This document shows positions 47,351-59,688 of a stretch of 64,000 nt of DNA, piece after piece. The position numbers and the translations under genes were made by a program. The stretch lies in contig CM070599.1 in NCBI GenBank assembly GCA_036346395.1, forward strand, positions 11,275,232 through 11,339,231. The letters run 5' to 3'. Position 1 is the stretch's first letter. Each line of letters opens with the position of its first letter. A model generated the notes under the pieces. The model worked only from the letters and a program-made list of their open reading frames with translations, ran no database searches and was not told the origin of the DNA. The DNA is from Hsuehochloa calcarea (taxonomy: Eukaryota; Streptophyta; Magnoliopsida; Poales; Poaceae).

Positions 47351-48517
47351 ATGGACCAAAACCGATGTACATTGAGAACCGTGTGAGTGAAGAGTATATT
47401 AATGGTGTGTTTGCTTTTAGAAGAGCCACGAGTGGGATATGTTGAAGAAGGGATAAAATTTATGTAATCGTCCATGCATTGATTGTGGTAATATGAAAAT
47501 GTTTAACAACCCAAATGCAGATCGAAGCTCATTTAATACTGTAAGGGGTTTCAAAAAGGATATACATGTTGGAGTAATCACGGTGAAGAGCAGATTATAC
47601 CTAAGTCAAGAATGACGACATCGCCGAGGAAGTCAACGATATGCGGGTATGGAATGTGCTTTGATGAGGATAGGTCGATGATGACAATCTAGATCTGATG
47701 CTACGCGATGCAGAAGGAAACTACGGTGAGAGAGAGTTTTATAAATTCGAGGGCTTAATGAAGGACTTGGGAAACCTTTGTTCCTCGGATGCAAGCCTAA
47801 TACACAAGGTTATCAACCGTGCTTGAACTGCTGAAATTGAAGGCAAGCAATGGTTGGTCCGACAAGAGTTTTACTGGCGCTGTTAGGTCTCTTAGCGACA
47901 TCCTTCCGAGGGAAACGTGTTGCCCAAAGACGACCTACCGAGCTAAGAAGGTTATTTGTCCATTGGGAATGGAAGTAGAAAGAATACATGCATGTCCGAA
48001 CGATTGTATTCTCTACCGTAAAGAGTATGCAGATATGCATGTATGTCCTGTGCAAAGCATCCCGATACAAGCGTAAGAATATCGCTAAGGCGGTAAGGAC
48101 CTTCTGCTAAGATGTTGTGGTATATGCCTGTGATTCCACTTTTGAAGCGTTTATTTGCGAACCGAAAGGAGGCAAGATTGATGCGTTGGCACTCGGAGGA
48201 GCGTAAAAAAGATGGGAAGCTCGCACACCTCGCGATTCTCGCCAAAGGAGAAACTTCGATCAAGCTTCAAGAGTTCGGCGGAACCGAGGAACATAAGGTT
48301 AGGGTTGAGTACGGATGGAATGAATCTTTTCAAGAACATGAGCACCGACATAGCACTGGCCCGTGAATCTATGTATGTACAACCTTCCTCCTTGGTCGTA
48401 TGAAGTGGAAATACATTTTGATGTCACTACTTATCCAAGGGCCAAGCAACCCCGGGAACGATATTGATGTGTACCTAGCACCATTGCTGGAAGATCTTGT
48501 GACACTTTGGAACAAGT
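47351..48517 (+). pseudogene. TNP2-type CACTA transposase fragment
   Basis: Frames together give RVSEEYINGVFAF and PCIDCGNMKMFNNPNADRSS (transposase-associated N-terminal domain with Cys pairs), then SNGWSDKSF, DILPRET, TTYRAKKVICPLGMEVERIH, ACPNDCILYRKEYADMHVCP, MLWYMPVIPLLKRLFANRKE, RLGLSTDGMNLF and NPGNDIDVYLAPLLEDLVTL. These are successive blocks of the TNP2 family. Many frameshifts and stops interrupt them, and the family normally continues for several hundred residues beyond LVTLW, where this copy jumps to subterminal-repeat sequence. No active transposase is expected from it. Confidence 0.85.
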
Positions 48518-48524
48518 TAACATC

Positions 48525-48600
48525 ACGCACGGTTTGTTTATGGAACCGCTCAGGATTTATTATCACGCATTCGGTTCTATCATAGAACCGCTCGTGATAT
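48525..48600 (+). repeat. Second block of CACTA subterminal repeats
   Basis: ATCACGCACGGTTTG, GGAACCGCTCAGGAT, ATCACGCATTCGGTTC and AGAACCGCTCGTGATAT repeat the motifs of the 5' end directly after the truncated transposase, marking an internal deletion or rearrangement. Confidence 0.7.
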
Positions 48601-50542
48601 TGTGGATATCATGGGGATATGCTCCGCATCTTAGGATGATGTGACAATTGGCAATGGCGTTAATGGTTTGTCGTTTCACCGTTATCGACAAAGTTTCAAA
48701 GACTCGCTCGTATTTTCGACAGGGCGGTCCGACCGCCATAGCACGGCGGTCCGACCGGTCCCAAATCGGCCGGACGGCCATGTGCGCCGGCCGGACCGGC
48801 CGTGACCAAAAGTGGTCAAACAGTCGGGCCAAAAATAGAGGGTGTAGGCAAGTGAGGGGATCCCATTGTTCTTGCTCCCATAATTTTTGGAGTCTCCAAA
48901 AAAGTTCTATTGGTTTAAAGTTTCCGAGAGGTTTCGGATTTTCGGGTTGAAAATTGGCTAAGTCCTTACGGGCGGTCGACCGCCTTTGGTCGGCGGTCCG
49001 ACCGGCAGGCCGGGCGGCCGACCGCCCCGAGGGGCGGCTCGACCGGTTGTTACTTGAACGTCGCTCGTCGTGGCGGCGTTGTTCGCTGGTTAGGTCAAAG
49101 TCATGAGTTTCAAGGCATATGTGTTGCATGATGCATGTTTTGACTAACGGGTCAAGTTGCGAAGAACTTGTTCCCGCTTCGATTTGCTTGTCTATTGTTG
49201 TGCAAAGTTGCTTGGTGGTCAACGACGGTCAACGGCGAGGATGATCGGACGAGGCTTGGAGAGCTTAGGTCCGTAACGATCGACGATGCCGGCGAGGTCA
49301 ATGAAATCAAGTATGGTGCGTATGGATAAGGATGACCGAACGGACAGCCGGCGACCGTTTGACTGCGGCGCGAGTCGGTGCAAGTGCCATGGTGGTTTCG
49401 GTGGGAGCCGGATGGGAGAGACTTGCCGACATGGAGAGAGCCTTGATCAACCTACACGCATGAGCATGCGTGTGCCATGAAGATGGACTCGGCTTCTGAG
49501 AAGGACCGAGAAGGGGTATTTTGGTAATCTTACCAAATATCACCTTGGTGACCTTTGCCTACCCACTACAAGCAAGAGAAGCTTTAGGTTAAGAGGTGTT
49601 GTAGACGGCGCTTAAAATGCGTGCGCAGTGTGACCCGCTTGTGTTGGGCCTTAACGGAGCCCATTTGAGTTAATTTTCTAGAAGGTCTAAGTATCCACTA
49701 TAAATAGAGGAGGGAGGTGGTCGCACCCCTTCAACCCTTCAATCATTATTGAAACCCTAGTTTTGGCTTAGGAGAGGATTAGTGGAGGTTAGGGTTCTAG
49801 AGAGTTTTGATTTGATCTTGTGCTCTTGGATTGAGCTTTGTCCTCCATTGATGGAGTGGTCAGAACCCAAACCCTATCAATCAATCCAAAGAAAGCTTTG
49901 ATCAAAGATGTGTCTCTTTGCCCTTCTTCTCTCTATTTGGTGATTTTGAGTCTTTCTTTGATTCGCATGTTTTGATTGATTTCTTTACATGATATAGCTT
50001 GTCGTGACATGTGGGAACACATCTAAGATCATCTTGATCATCAATCACCCACGAGCAAGTTTTTGGGTCACGCTGCTTTGACTCTGCTTTGAACCATCCA
50101 TCTCTCAAACTGAAAATGTCGAATCTTCTCCATGGATCTCCATGATCTTCGATTGAATAGGTTCCTGACATCCTAGAGAAGGTGTGTTCCAAGTTTCATG
50201 AAGTTTGGAGTTGTAGATCAAAAGTTAGACCTATTTGCAACTTCGCTGGGCCGATTTCATCGCTCATCTACCGGAGGTCGATCGCCCCTAGCTAGAGGTC
50301 TGACCGCCTTGAGAGGTCGACCACCGAGTAGAGGTCGACCGCCTTCTTAGGAAATTAAGTTTCATTGTTTTTGGTTGTTTTGCTTCGGGTTTTGATTGAT
50401 TCAATCCTAGTCTTCCATCAGCATCGTATATCGATCTTCATAGCTTCTATAGCTATTGGAGTGAAATTTGTGTTGAATCTAATCGAGGTTGAAAAAGTGA
50501 GCGTGCTCTATTCACCCCCTCTAGTCGCCTTTTCGTCCAACA
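48601..50542 (+). repeat. 5' LTR of the Copia element
   Basis: It starts TGTGGATATCATGGGG and ends TTTTCGTCCAACA. It aligns throughout with the 3' LTR but is 32 bases shorter. Most differences are 1-5 base gaps, many in GC-rich or homopolymer contexts (for example near 49345-49375 and 50075-50110). It has ACTATAAATAGAGG (TATA box) near 49699. Confidence 0.95.
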
Positions 50543-50543
50543 G

Positions 50544-50556
50544 TGGTATCGAGCCC
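50544..50556 (+). other. Primer binding site
   Basis: TGGTATCGAGCCC starts two bases after the LTR. It resembles TGGTATCAGAGC, the complement of the initiator tRNA-Met 3' end used by most plant Copia elements, with one base missing. Confidence 0.75.
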
Positions 50557-50599
50557 TGCTAGTTCAATCTTGATCTTAACCGGTCCACCGAACTTGGCG

Positions 50600-52710
50600 A
50601 TGGATAAGTACTCCACCAAGCCGCATATCTTCGATGGGCACGACTATGCCTATTGGAAGAATCGCATGCGAGTCTTCCTTGAGAGCGAAGGACAAGCTAT
50701 ATGGGAGGTTGTTCGAGCCCCGCCGTTTTTCCCGGTTGTTACGCCGCTTCAATGTTTTCTCTGGCTAACAACAATAAGGCAAAGAACCTCTTGTATGGTG
50801 GGCTTGGTAGACGGAGTATGATCGAATTTGCAATCTTGAGATCGCAAGACGAGATTTGGAACACCTCGAAACCTACCATGAGGGTTCGTCCCAAATCAAG
50901 AAAGTACGCCGCATACCTATAAGCGTGAATATAACAAATTCGAGATGCGCCCCGAGAGAGCATCGATGACATTTTCACCGCTTCAACAAAGTGATTAATC
51001 GATGAAGGTCGTTGGAATTGAATATTCTCGCCTGAATGCCACCCACCTCTTGGCCGCAATCAACACCAAGGAGTGGGAGATAAAGGCTACCGCCATTGAG
51101 GAGAACGCCAACCTCTCTCGATCCGACTTTGAGCTGCTCTATAGCAAGCTTAAGACTCATGAGATCAAGAGGATTGATCATCCCAAGAAGGAAAATATGG
51201 CCTTGGTAGCGCACTCGCCAAGAGAGCTTCGATGGGTCTTCCGAGTCTTCTTCTCGATTTTCGCTGTCGGGTTTATCTCGCAATCCATGAAGAGGAGTTT
51301 GAGAGTCTTCCCGAGGCCGAGTTAGCCCTCATAGTCGAAAAGCCACACGGCCTATAACAATATGAGAAACAAAAAGAGAGGAGGTCCCGTGACTTGCTAT
51401 GAGTGTGGTGAGCGACCACATCCGCAAACCGCCCCAAGTTGAAAGGAAAGAGCAACCACAAGGAAGGAAAGTCGCTTGAAGAAGCCTCAATGGAACAAAT
51501 CAAGATTTGATGTCGCTAAGCTCACAAAGGCAACTCACCGGGTTCTTGCCGCTTTGGGGAACAACTTGCGATGTGGACTCCGGAGCGAGGATGACAAGGA
51601 GGAGGAGATCCTCAAGACAAGAAGAAGGGGAAGGCCAAGGACTTCACCTGCTTGCTTCATGGCCGACTCGACGACGCCGACGACGATGAGGTACCTCTCT
51701 CCTATGATGTCCTTTCGATAGATGCGAAACTATCTTTGAGCAACTCATGAGCCAGATAAGGCGTTAGAGTATATCATGGCTAGGAACAAGGACTTAGAGT
51801 CTCAAGTAGATAATTTGACTTTAGAACTTGCAAATACTAAGACTCTTGAATCGATGAATGTTCTTCCCGCCATGCTCTACACTCGTAATTTGCTAAACCG
51901 CAATCGCTTCATGATATTGCTTTGCAACAACTTGAAAATGCTAGGACCGAGTTAGTTGAGGTTAAATCGCCTCCTTGTGAAAAATGCTTAGATTCCAAAG
52001 AAGTTGGTTGCTCCGGTGCCGTTGATCCTAGCCTTTGCTCTTTTGCATTGAACGCGAACATGAAGTTAAAGATATCTTAGAAGCGCTTAGAGCTAAATAT
52101 GCCAAGCTTAAGAACAAGATTGAGTCTTCTACATGTGCTTCATGTCCCGCTTTTAAACTTGAAATTGCTTTATATAAGGAAAAATATGCTAGAGCTATTA
52201 AAGGCAAAACTTGTGAGTCATGTGTTAATCTTGAAAAGAAAATGCTTATCTTAAGGATACCTTAGAAAAATTTTCTAAAGGTAAGAAACAATTAAACATG
52301 ATTCGACAAATCTAAGACTCCTTATAAGAAGCAAGGATTAGGATACAACTCGTCCAAGATAATTCTAAGCCCCAAGTAACTCAAGTCTTGGAAAATGGGT
52401 TAGTTGAATTTAAAACCCAACTCGCAAAAACTACTTTTAAATCATGGGTTTTGCCCAAACTTCGTTAAGTCAAAGGGTGCTTCTCCCAAAGGTATCAAGT
52501 ACCATTGCACCTATTGCAAGAAGAATGGACATTTGGTTGAGTTCTCATGTGAGGTTGAAAATGATAAGAAAAATTTTGCTAGAAGTTCACTCAATCAACC
52601 TAGAGCTTTTATGAGACATGGTAATGTAGAAAAGAGGAAACTTGTTTTAGGATTTGTGTCACATGCTCATCATCATGTTCCTAGACAGATAACTCTTATG
52701 TTAAAGTAAC
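50600..52710 (+). pseudogene. Copia gag region (frameshifted)
   Basis: The ATG at 50600 opens MDKYSTKPHIFDGHDYAYWK, the N-terminus of the Copia gag (UBN2-type) capsid. Broken continuation includes NATHLLAAINTKEWEIKATA, EENANLSRSDFELLYSKLK and a CYECG zinc-knuckle start near 51393. A helical Lys/Glu-rich extension (52035-52260) has Cys pairs, and a second knuckle-like HCTYCKKNGHLVEFSC lies near 52503-52550. Frame changes occur roughly every 100-300 bases. The extra helical segment after the first knuckle is typical of long-gag Copia lineages. Confidence 0.8.
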
Positions 52711-52859
52711 CATTGCTCATAATGTAACTTCAAACTTAATCAAGGATAGCACTTCGCTTGCATACTACTGCAGACATGTGTCTCAAGATCGGGTTCCCAA
52801 GTCTTGTTTAACTAACCCCAGATTGAGACACATTGTTCTTCCGTGCCTTGATTTTCGTG

Positions 52860-53990
52860 GATTACCGCGAAAGAGGAAGGACACGTGGTTCGCCGACCAC
52901 TGCTCACGCCACATGACCGAGACTCAAGATGGTTCACCTCCTTCACGCGGCCGACGGTGATGAATTCATCACCTTTGGAGATGATAGGCAAGGGCGGATT
53001 GAAGGAACGGATCGATCGTGGTGAACGACAAGTTCATCCTCAAGGACGCCGCCTTGTGGACAAGCTAAGGTTTAATTTGCTTTCTCGCCTCTCAACTTCT
53101 TGATGATGGCTATGAGACTAGATTTAAGAAAAATGCTTGTCGGTGCTTGATTCAATTTGGTGAGCTTGTGTTTGGGATTACTAGAGTTGCTAGGATCTTT
53201 GAGCCGATTTTTCAATCTCTTGTCGGTTCTCTCAAGTGCTTAATTTCATCTTCTTCTTCGAGTTTTGGCTTTGGCACCGCTGCTTGGGGCACATTGGTTT
53301 TGATCATCTCGACGCGAGTTAGCAACCTTGAGCTCATGAGAGGTTTGCCTAAACTCAAAGCCGCCAAGGATGTCAGATGTGCGCTCGTAGGCATGGCAAG
53401 CAAGTTGCCGCCACACCCATCGCTGACTATGGTCATGACCGACTGACCGGGACTTGCTTCATATGGATACCGCTGGTCCCGCTTAGGTTCTGGCCATTGG
53501 TGGAAAATGGTACATTCTTGTCATAGTCGATGATTTTTCTAGATACACTTGGGTGTTCTTTCTCACTTCAAGGATGAAGCTTTTGATCATTATCATGATC
53601 TTGTTCTTCGCTTGGCTTCGAACTTCCAAGTGCCTTGAGAGCGATCCGCAGTGACAATGGCACGGAGTTCAAGAATGCATCTTTTGCTTCTTTTGTGCCG
53701 AGCGTGGAATTGAGCATCGCTTCTCCTCCCACACGCCCTCAACAAAATGGCGTTGTGGAAAGGAAGAACAGACTCTAGTTGAGATGGCTAGGACAATGCT
53801 AGATGAGTATAGCACTGAGGAGGTTTTGGGTCGAAGCTATTTCTACCGCTTGCCATATTGCAAATCGTGTCTTTTAAGACCGTCTTTGGGCAAGACTCCT
53901 TATGAGCTTCGCTTTTGTAGAAAACCCTCTGCCTCGCACTTTCGAGTCTTTGGATCCAAGTGCTTTATTCTCAAGACAGAAATCTAGATA
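52860..53990 (+). pseudogene. Copia protease and integrase region (frameshifted)
   Basis: TWFADHCSRHMTE (near 52880) stands where the protease has its D[S/T]G active site, but the Ser-Gly is not intact. Later fragments match integrase: GVRVSNLELMRGLPKL-like gag-pre-integrase near 53320, VDDFSRYTWVFF near 53525, IRSDNGTEFKN near 53644, and GKTPYELRF and FRVFGSKCFIL near 53890-53975. These contain the Asp and Asn-Gly-Thr-Glu environment of the D,D,E core. Stops and shifts separate the pieces. Confidence 0.8.
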
Positions 53991-54479
53991 AATTTGAGTC
54001 AAGAACTTTTGATGGTTTATTTCGGGTTATCCCGCTCATTCAAGGGTTTTCGAGTTTTAATGTCAAACTAACTCGTTCAGAGACATGCAATGTCACTTTT
54101 GATGAGACTAGCCCCGAGCTAGATCGATATTTCTGTGATACACAGTGACAGAGAGTATATTTGTAGAGGAAGATGATGATGGACTCGATGATACTCTTCC
54201 ACCGCCGTTGACATTCCTATTCCCGCACAAGAACCCGCCGTGACTACTTCGCCTTCGGCTTGAGGCACTGCCGATCTTCATCATCAGCAGCATCATGAGG
54301 TCGAAGAGGTACTTTCTTCTCCCGTGCGCCACTTCACATTCAAAAGCAAAGATCCACGGATCGATGATAGGTAATATCCATGAACGAGTCACTCGCCTCG
54401 TGTATCATGATCCAAACCTCTATTCTCATTCTCGCTTTTGTAGCTTCTTTTGAACCCCGCGATATATCACATGCTTTAT

Positions 54480-55165
54480 CCGATTCGAAAGGGTCAATGC
54501 CATGCATGAGGAGTTAGAGAATTTTGAGAGGAATAAGGTTTGGAACCTAGTAGAACCTCCTAGTGGTCATAATGTTATAGGAACTCACTGGTCTTCAAAA
54601 CAAACAAAATGAGGATGGTTCTGTGGTTAGAAACAAGGCTAGGTTAGTAGCTCGTGGTTTTAGCCAGGTTGAGGGGTTAGATTTTGATGAGACCTTTGCT
54701 CCTGTTGCTAGACTAGAAGCTATTCGCATTCTTCTTGCATTTGCTGCCTCTAAGGGCTTTAGATTATATCAGATGGATGTTAAGAGTGCCTTTCTGAATG
54801 GTTTTATAGAGGAGGAGGTTTATGTTAGGCAACCCTGTGCTTTGAGAATCCCAAGAACCCACATCATGTCTTCAAGCTATCCAAAGCCTTGTATGGTCTT
54901 AAACAAGCCCCTAGAGCCTGGTATGATAGACTTAAGACCTTCTTGCTTAAGAATGATTTTGAGATGGGTAAGGTAGACAAGACCTTGTTCATTCTTAGGC
55001 GTGGCAATGATTTCTTACTTGCTCAGATTTACGTTGATGATATTATCTTTGGTGGTTCTTCTCATGCTCTTGTTTCTAGCTTTTCTGAGACTATGTCCAG
55101 GGAATTTGAGATGAGCATGATGGGAGAGCTCAATTACTTTAGGGCTTCAAATCAAGCAATGTAAG
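54480..55165 (+). pseudogene. Copia reverse transcriptase region (frameshifted)
   Basis: Recognisable blocks are NKARLVARGFSQVEGLDFDE, FAPVARLEAIRILLAFA, YQMDVKSAFLNGFIEEEVYV, then after a shift near 54840 LYGLKQAPRAWYDRLKTFLL, and IYVDDIIFGG with the catalytic YVDD (about 55031-55042). The domain is complete in content but split in at least two frames. Conservation of the blocks suggests recent decay or sequence errors. Confidence 0.88.
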
Positions 55166-55590
55166 GAAGGGATCTTCATCCATCGACGAAGTATACTAAG
55201 GATCTTCTCAAACGCTCGACATGGGTGATCGCAGTCGATCGCCACTCCCATGGCGACTTCGATCGCTGGATCCAGATGAGGAAGGAGAAGCCGTGGATCA
55301 ACGCGAGTACCGCAAAGATGATCGGCTCCCTCCTCGCACTGACGCATCAAGACCGACATCCACTTCACACCGCCTCTGCGCGAGGTTTCAGCGCTCCGAG
55401 AACTTCCCATCGCCAAGCGCTTAAGCGCATATTCGTATTTACACTCTACCCTCCAAGATGGCATTTGGTACTCTGTTCTTCTTCTTTATCCATTCGGGGT
55501 TTTCGATTCGATTTTATGGTCGTCGGCTTGATAGGAAGAGTACCTCTGCACTTGTCACTTCCTAGGCACTTCTCTTGTTTCTTGGTCTTC
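55165..55590 (+). other. Divergent stretch between reverse transcriptase and RNase H
   Basis: Copia connection/RNase H sequence is expected here, but only short traces such as HPSTKYTKDLL, in several frames, are visible. The rest reads as GC-richer sequence unlike its neighbours, either heavily decayed or misassembled. Confidence 0.45.
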
Positions 55591-55960
55591 TAGGAAGCAA
55601 TCCTCGCTGCACAATCTGCTGAGGTCGAGTATGTAGCTGCTGCTAGTTGCTGTAGTCAGATTTTGTGGATGGTATCCACTCTTAAGGACTACGGGTTAAA
55701 TTTTGCTAGTGTTCCTCTTTTCTGTGATAACACTTCTGCTATTAACATTGCTAAGAACCCTGTGCAACACTCTAGGACCAAGCACATAGACATTCGCTAT
55801 CACTTCCTTAGAGACCATGTAGAGAAGGGTGATATTGTGCTACACTTCGTGGAGTCCGAGGCTCAATCGGCCGATATCCTCACCAAACCTTTAGACCCAA
55901 CTAGGTTTGCCACCTTAAGAAGCGAGTTAGGGGTAATTTATCCCTATGGGTTGGTTTGAG
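55590..55960 (+). CDS. Copia RNase H C-terminal region, partial
   Basis: One open frame gives SAEVEYVAAASCCSQILWMV, then FCDNTSAINIAKNPVQHSRT, KHIDIRYHFLRDHVEKGDIV and ADILTKPLDP, ending at TGA (55957-55959). These are the standard terminal blocks of Copia RNase H, including the DNTSAI and KHIDIRYHF motifs. Its upstream part is lost in the preceding divergent stretch, so it is a domain remnant of the broken polyprotein. Confidence 0.88.
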
Positions 55961-57700
55961 GGGGAGTTCGATCTTTTCTGATCTTACCTTGTTCTTTTGA
56001 TCTTTTATTGTTCTTTTTCTGAACTTGTTGATCTTTTTGAACTTTTTAGGTTTTTAGGCTTCTTATTGCATCGCATTGTATCATATTGCATTCATATGAA
56101 AAATACATCAAGTGGTATGAAAAATCCAAAAAGATGCATTGTAATATAAAATTTTCTGCTTATCTTTTAAAATTGATGAAGCTTTGCCTATTACCCTTTG
56201 GAGCTTTAGTATTTCAATTCTTGCTCAATGTCATGTCTAGTACTTTGACTTGCTAGAATTATCATGCTTTTACATGTGTAGCTAAGTCTTTGCTATATGA
56301 GCTAGAACTTTAAAAACAAACTCGAACTAAGAAATTGCAATTTGTGGATGTTTTAGCGAGTTGCGCAATTAGTGCTCCTTTTGTGACATTGGCCCTGTCA
56401 GAATTGCTTTGTTAACTCTTTGATCTAAAATTGACCATTACTTGAGCTTTTGTGTTCTTGAGATTCTAAAAATGCTCTTGTGAAAAATTTAAAAAAAAAT
56501 TCAAGATTGTCTTATGCTTAAAATGTGCCAAACTATTCTTACGAGACTGCTTGTCAAATGACATGAACTTGGAGATAGTTTGATGATCCAGACGATCTCA
56601 TGGGGATTGCTTGTCGAAATGACATGAACCTCAAGATTTGTCGCCTGGTAGAAGCTTAGAAAGAGTTTGTGGATGGCTCCTAGTCCGTAATCTTCTTTAC
56701 TAAGATATACCTTTAATCAACTTTTGGTCGAAGCTTAGGATGAGTTTGTGGATGGCTCCTAGTCCAGATCTTGTCACTAAGTTAGATCATTAGTCAACCT
56801 CAATATTCAATGCAAATGAGAAAAATGTTGACAAATGGGCGTTTAAAAGATTGAGCAAAATGATTCAATACGGACTTGATTGACTCTTAATGTGGTCTTT
56901 GTTAGATTTTTGATCTCACTTTGACATTTTGACATGGCCAATTTCACTTTAGGATCCTCGTTGATGAACTTGTTTGAATTTGAAGCGTTGCTTAAATTGA
57001 TCAAATCTATTGCTTTACTTTTGAGCCTTGGTGCTTAGCTTTGATATATATGTCTTACCATGATCTTGCTAGCATCGGGCTTGATATGTTGTTTGTGCAA
57101 TATTAGAAATGCTAGCTAGTTCTTTTGGGTAATCTCCAAAGCTTCTTGTAATCAAAATTGAAAATACAAAAATGAAGCCACCCATTGCATTTCATGCATA
57201 CTTCATCTTTTGCCTCTTTCTTCATTCTCGCAAATTGCTATCTCTGGATGAGAGGAAGGCGTGATTCCTTGATGACTCCATTGTCAAAGGGGAGAAGATA
57301 TTTCGATGTTGGGGAGAAGTTTATACAAAGGGAGAAAGTTGGAGAATTTGAAATTTTCTCAAACCGAGGATCATAGTGAGGGGGAGTTTTTGAATTGCAT
57401 TCTTATTGTCTTATTGACTCTTCTGAACTTGAATTGCATTTATTACTCCTCACAATGATCAAAGGTCAATTGAAAAATTGTTCTTTCATATGGACCTTAA
57501 GTGAGATTTTTGACTTTTTCTGGAAATCAAAGTTTTTATGCTTTCTTTTGCCTTATCTCACTTGTCTATGCTATTCGATGCCACTTGGTCATTTCCATTG
57601 CTTTCTCTTGCTTATGGACCAAGTTGTGCCTTTGTGCTAAAACGAAAGTATTTTACTTTTCAAACCTTCAAATTACATTTTTCGATTATTGCCAATGTGT
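55961..57700 (+). other. Copia 3' non-coding spacer
   Basis: This is 1.74 kb of AT-rich sequence without an ORF resembling an envelope protein. A 60-base region is roughly repeated near 56535-56645 and 56650-56770 (GACATGAACCT and GTTTGTGGATGGCTCCTAGT words). The stretch GAGGGGGAGTTTTTGA at 57378 is the type of second purine run seen in long-spacer Copia elements. Confidence 0.6.
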
Positions 57701-57702
57701 TC

Positions 57703-57714
57703 ATCAAGGGAGAT
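57703..57714 (+). other. Polypurine tract
   Basis: CAAGGGAGAT lies directly before the 3' LTR, matching the usual Copia form ATCAAGGGGGAGATT with fewer Gs. Confidence 0.7.
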
Positions 57715-59688
57715 TGTGGATATCATGGGGATATGCTCCAGATCTTAGGATGATGTGACAATTGGCAATGGCGTTAATGGTTTGTCGCTTCACGGGTTAT
57801 CGACAAAGTTTCAAAGACTGCTCTATTCGGACTCGATAGGGCGGTCCGACCGCCATAGCACGGCGGTCCGACCGGTCCCAAATCGTCGGACCGGCCATGT
57901 GCGCCGGTCGGACCGGCCGTGACAAAAGTGGTCAAACAGTCGGGCCAAAAATAGAGGTGTAGGCAAGTGAGGGATCCCATTGTTCTTGCTCCCATAATTT
58001 TGGAGTCTCCAAGAAAAGTTCTATTGGTTTAAAGTTTCCAGAGGTTTCGGATTTTCGGGTTGAAAATTGGCTAAGTCCTTACGGCGGTCGATCGCCTTTG
58101 GTCGGCGGTCCGACCGGCAGAGCCGGCGGCACGACCGCCCCGAGGGGCTGGCCGACCGGTTGTTACTTGAACGTCGCCGTCGTGGCGGCGTTGTTCGCTG
58201 GTTAGGTCAAAGTCATGAGTTTCAAAGGCATATGTGTTGCATGATGCATGTTTTGACTAACGGGGTCAAGTTGCGAAGAACTTGTTCCCGGTTTCGATTT
58301 GCTTGTCTATTGTTGTGCAGGTTGCTTGGTGGTCAACGACGGTCAACGGCGAGGATGATCGGGACGAGGCTTGGAGAGCTTAGGTCCAGAACGATCGACG
58401 ATGCCGGGTGAGGTCAATGAAATCAAGTATGGTGCGTATGGATAAGGATGACCGAACGGACAGCCGGTCTGATCGGTTTGATCAAGCGGCGCGGGAGTCG
58501 GTGCAAGTGCCATGGTGGTTTCGGTGGGAGCCGGATGGGAGAGACTTGCCGACATGGAGAGAGCCGTTGATCAACCTACACGTGGCGGAGCATGCGAAGT
58601 GCTTCGCGAAGATGGACTCGGTCTTCGGAGAAGGACCGAGAAGGGGTATTTTGGTAATCTTACCAAATATCACCTTGGTGACCTTTGCCTACCCACGCAG
58701 CAAGAGAAGCGGTTTAGGTTAAGAGGTGTTGTAGACGGCGCTTTAAAATGCGTGCGTGTGTGACCCGCTTGTGTTGGGCCTTAACGGAGCCCATTTGAGT
58801 TAATTTTCTAGAAGGTCTAAGTATCCACTATAAATAGAGGAGGGAGGTGGCGCACCCCTTCAACCCTTCAATCATTATTGAAACCCTAGTTTTGGCTTAG
58901 GGAGAGGATTAGTGGAGGTTAGGGTTCTAGAGAGTTTTGATTTGATCTTGTGCTCTTGGATTGAGCTTTGTCCTCCATTGATGGAGTGGTCAGAAACCCA
59001 AACCCTATCAATCAATCCAAAGAAAGCTTTGATCAAAGATGTGTCTCTTTGCCCTTCTTCTCTCTATTTGGTGATTTTGAGTCTTTCTTTGATTCGCATG
59101 TTTTTGATTGATTTCTTTACATGATATAGCTTGTCGTGACATGTGGGAACACATCTAAGATCATCTTGATCATCAATCACCCACGAGCAAGTTTTTGGGT
59201 CACGTTGCTTTTGACTCGCTTTTGAACCATCCATCTCTCAAACTGAAAAATGTCGTAACTTCTCCATGGATCTCCATGATCTTCGATTGAATAGGTTCCT
59301 GACATCCTAGAGAAGGTGTGTTCCAAGTTTCATGAAGTTTGGAGTTGTAGATCAAAAGTTAGACCTATTTGCAACTTCGCTTTTCGGCCGATTTCACTGC
59401 TCATCTACCGGAGGTCGACCGCCTAGCTAGAGGTCGGACCGCCCCTTGAGAGGTCGACCGCCCCGAGTAGAGGTCGACCGCCTTCTCTTAGGAAATTAAG
59501 TTTCGATTGTTTTTGGTTGTTTTGCTTCGGGTTTTGATTGATTCAATCCTAGTCTTCCACAGATCGGTATATCGATCTTCATAGCTTCTATAGCTATTGG
59601 AGTGAAATTTGTGTTGAATCTAATCGAGGTTGAAAAAGTGAGCGTGCTCCTATTCACCCCCCCCTCTAGTCGCCTTTTCGGTCCAACA
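57715..59688 (+). repeat. 3' LTR of the Copia element
   Basis: It starts TGTGGATATCATGGGG, ends TTTTCGGTCCAACA and is followed by the TSD copy GATAT. A TATA-type ACTATAAATAGAGG lies near 58828. Near 57840-58170 and 59400-59480 it holds palindromic CGGTCCGACCG and GGTCGACCGCC words. Confidence 0.95.

Larger units (their letters stand above)
48601..59688 (+). mobile_element. Ty1/Copia LTR retrotransposon with two LTRs, TSD GATAT
   Basis: The element is 11.1 kb: 5' LTR 48601-50542, PBS, gag, protease, integrase, reverse transcriptase, RNase H, a 1.75 kb non-coding stretch, polypurine tract and 3' LTR 57715-59688. Flanking GATAT at 48596-48600 and 59689-59693 proves the insertion unit. The order integrase before reverse transcriptase defines Copia. 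Long LTRs, a gag extended with coiled and Cys-rich segments, and the long 3' spacer suggest the SIRE/Maximus lineage, which is inference. The gag-pol frame is broken many times, so it is not autonomous as read. Confidence 0.95.

Noticed and set aside
55961..57700. Envelope-like gene downstream of Copia pol
   Set aside because: No open frame over about 85 codons and no signal peptide or membrane pattern consistent with one.
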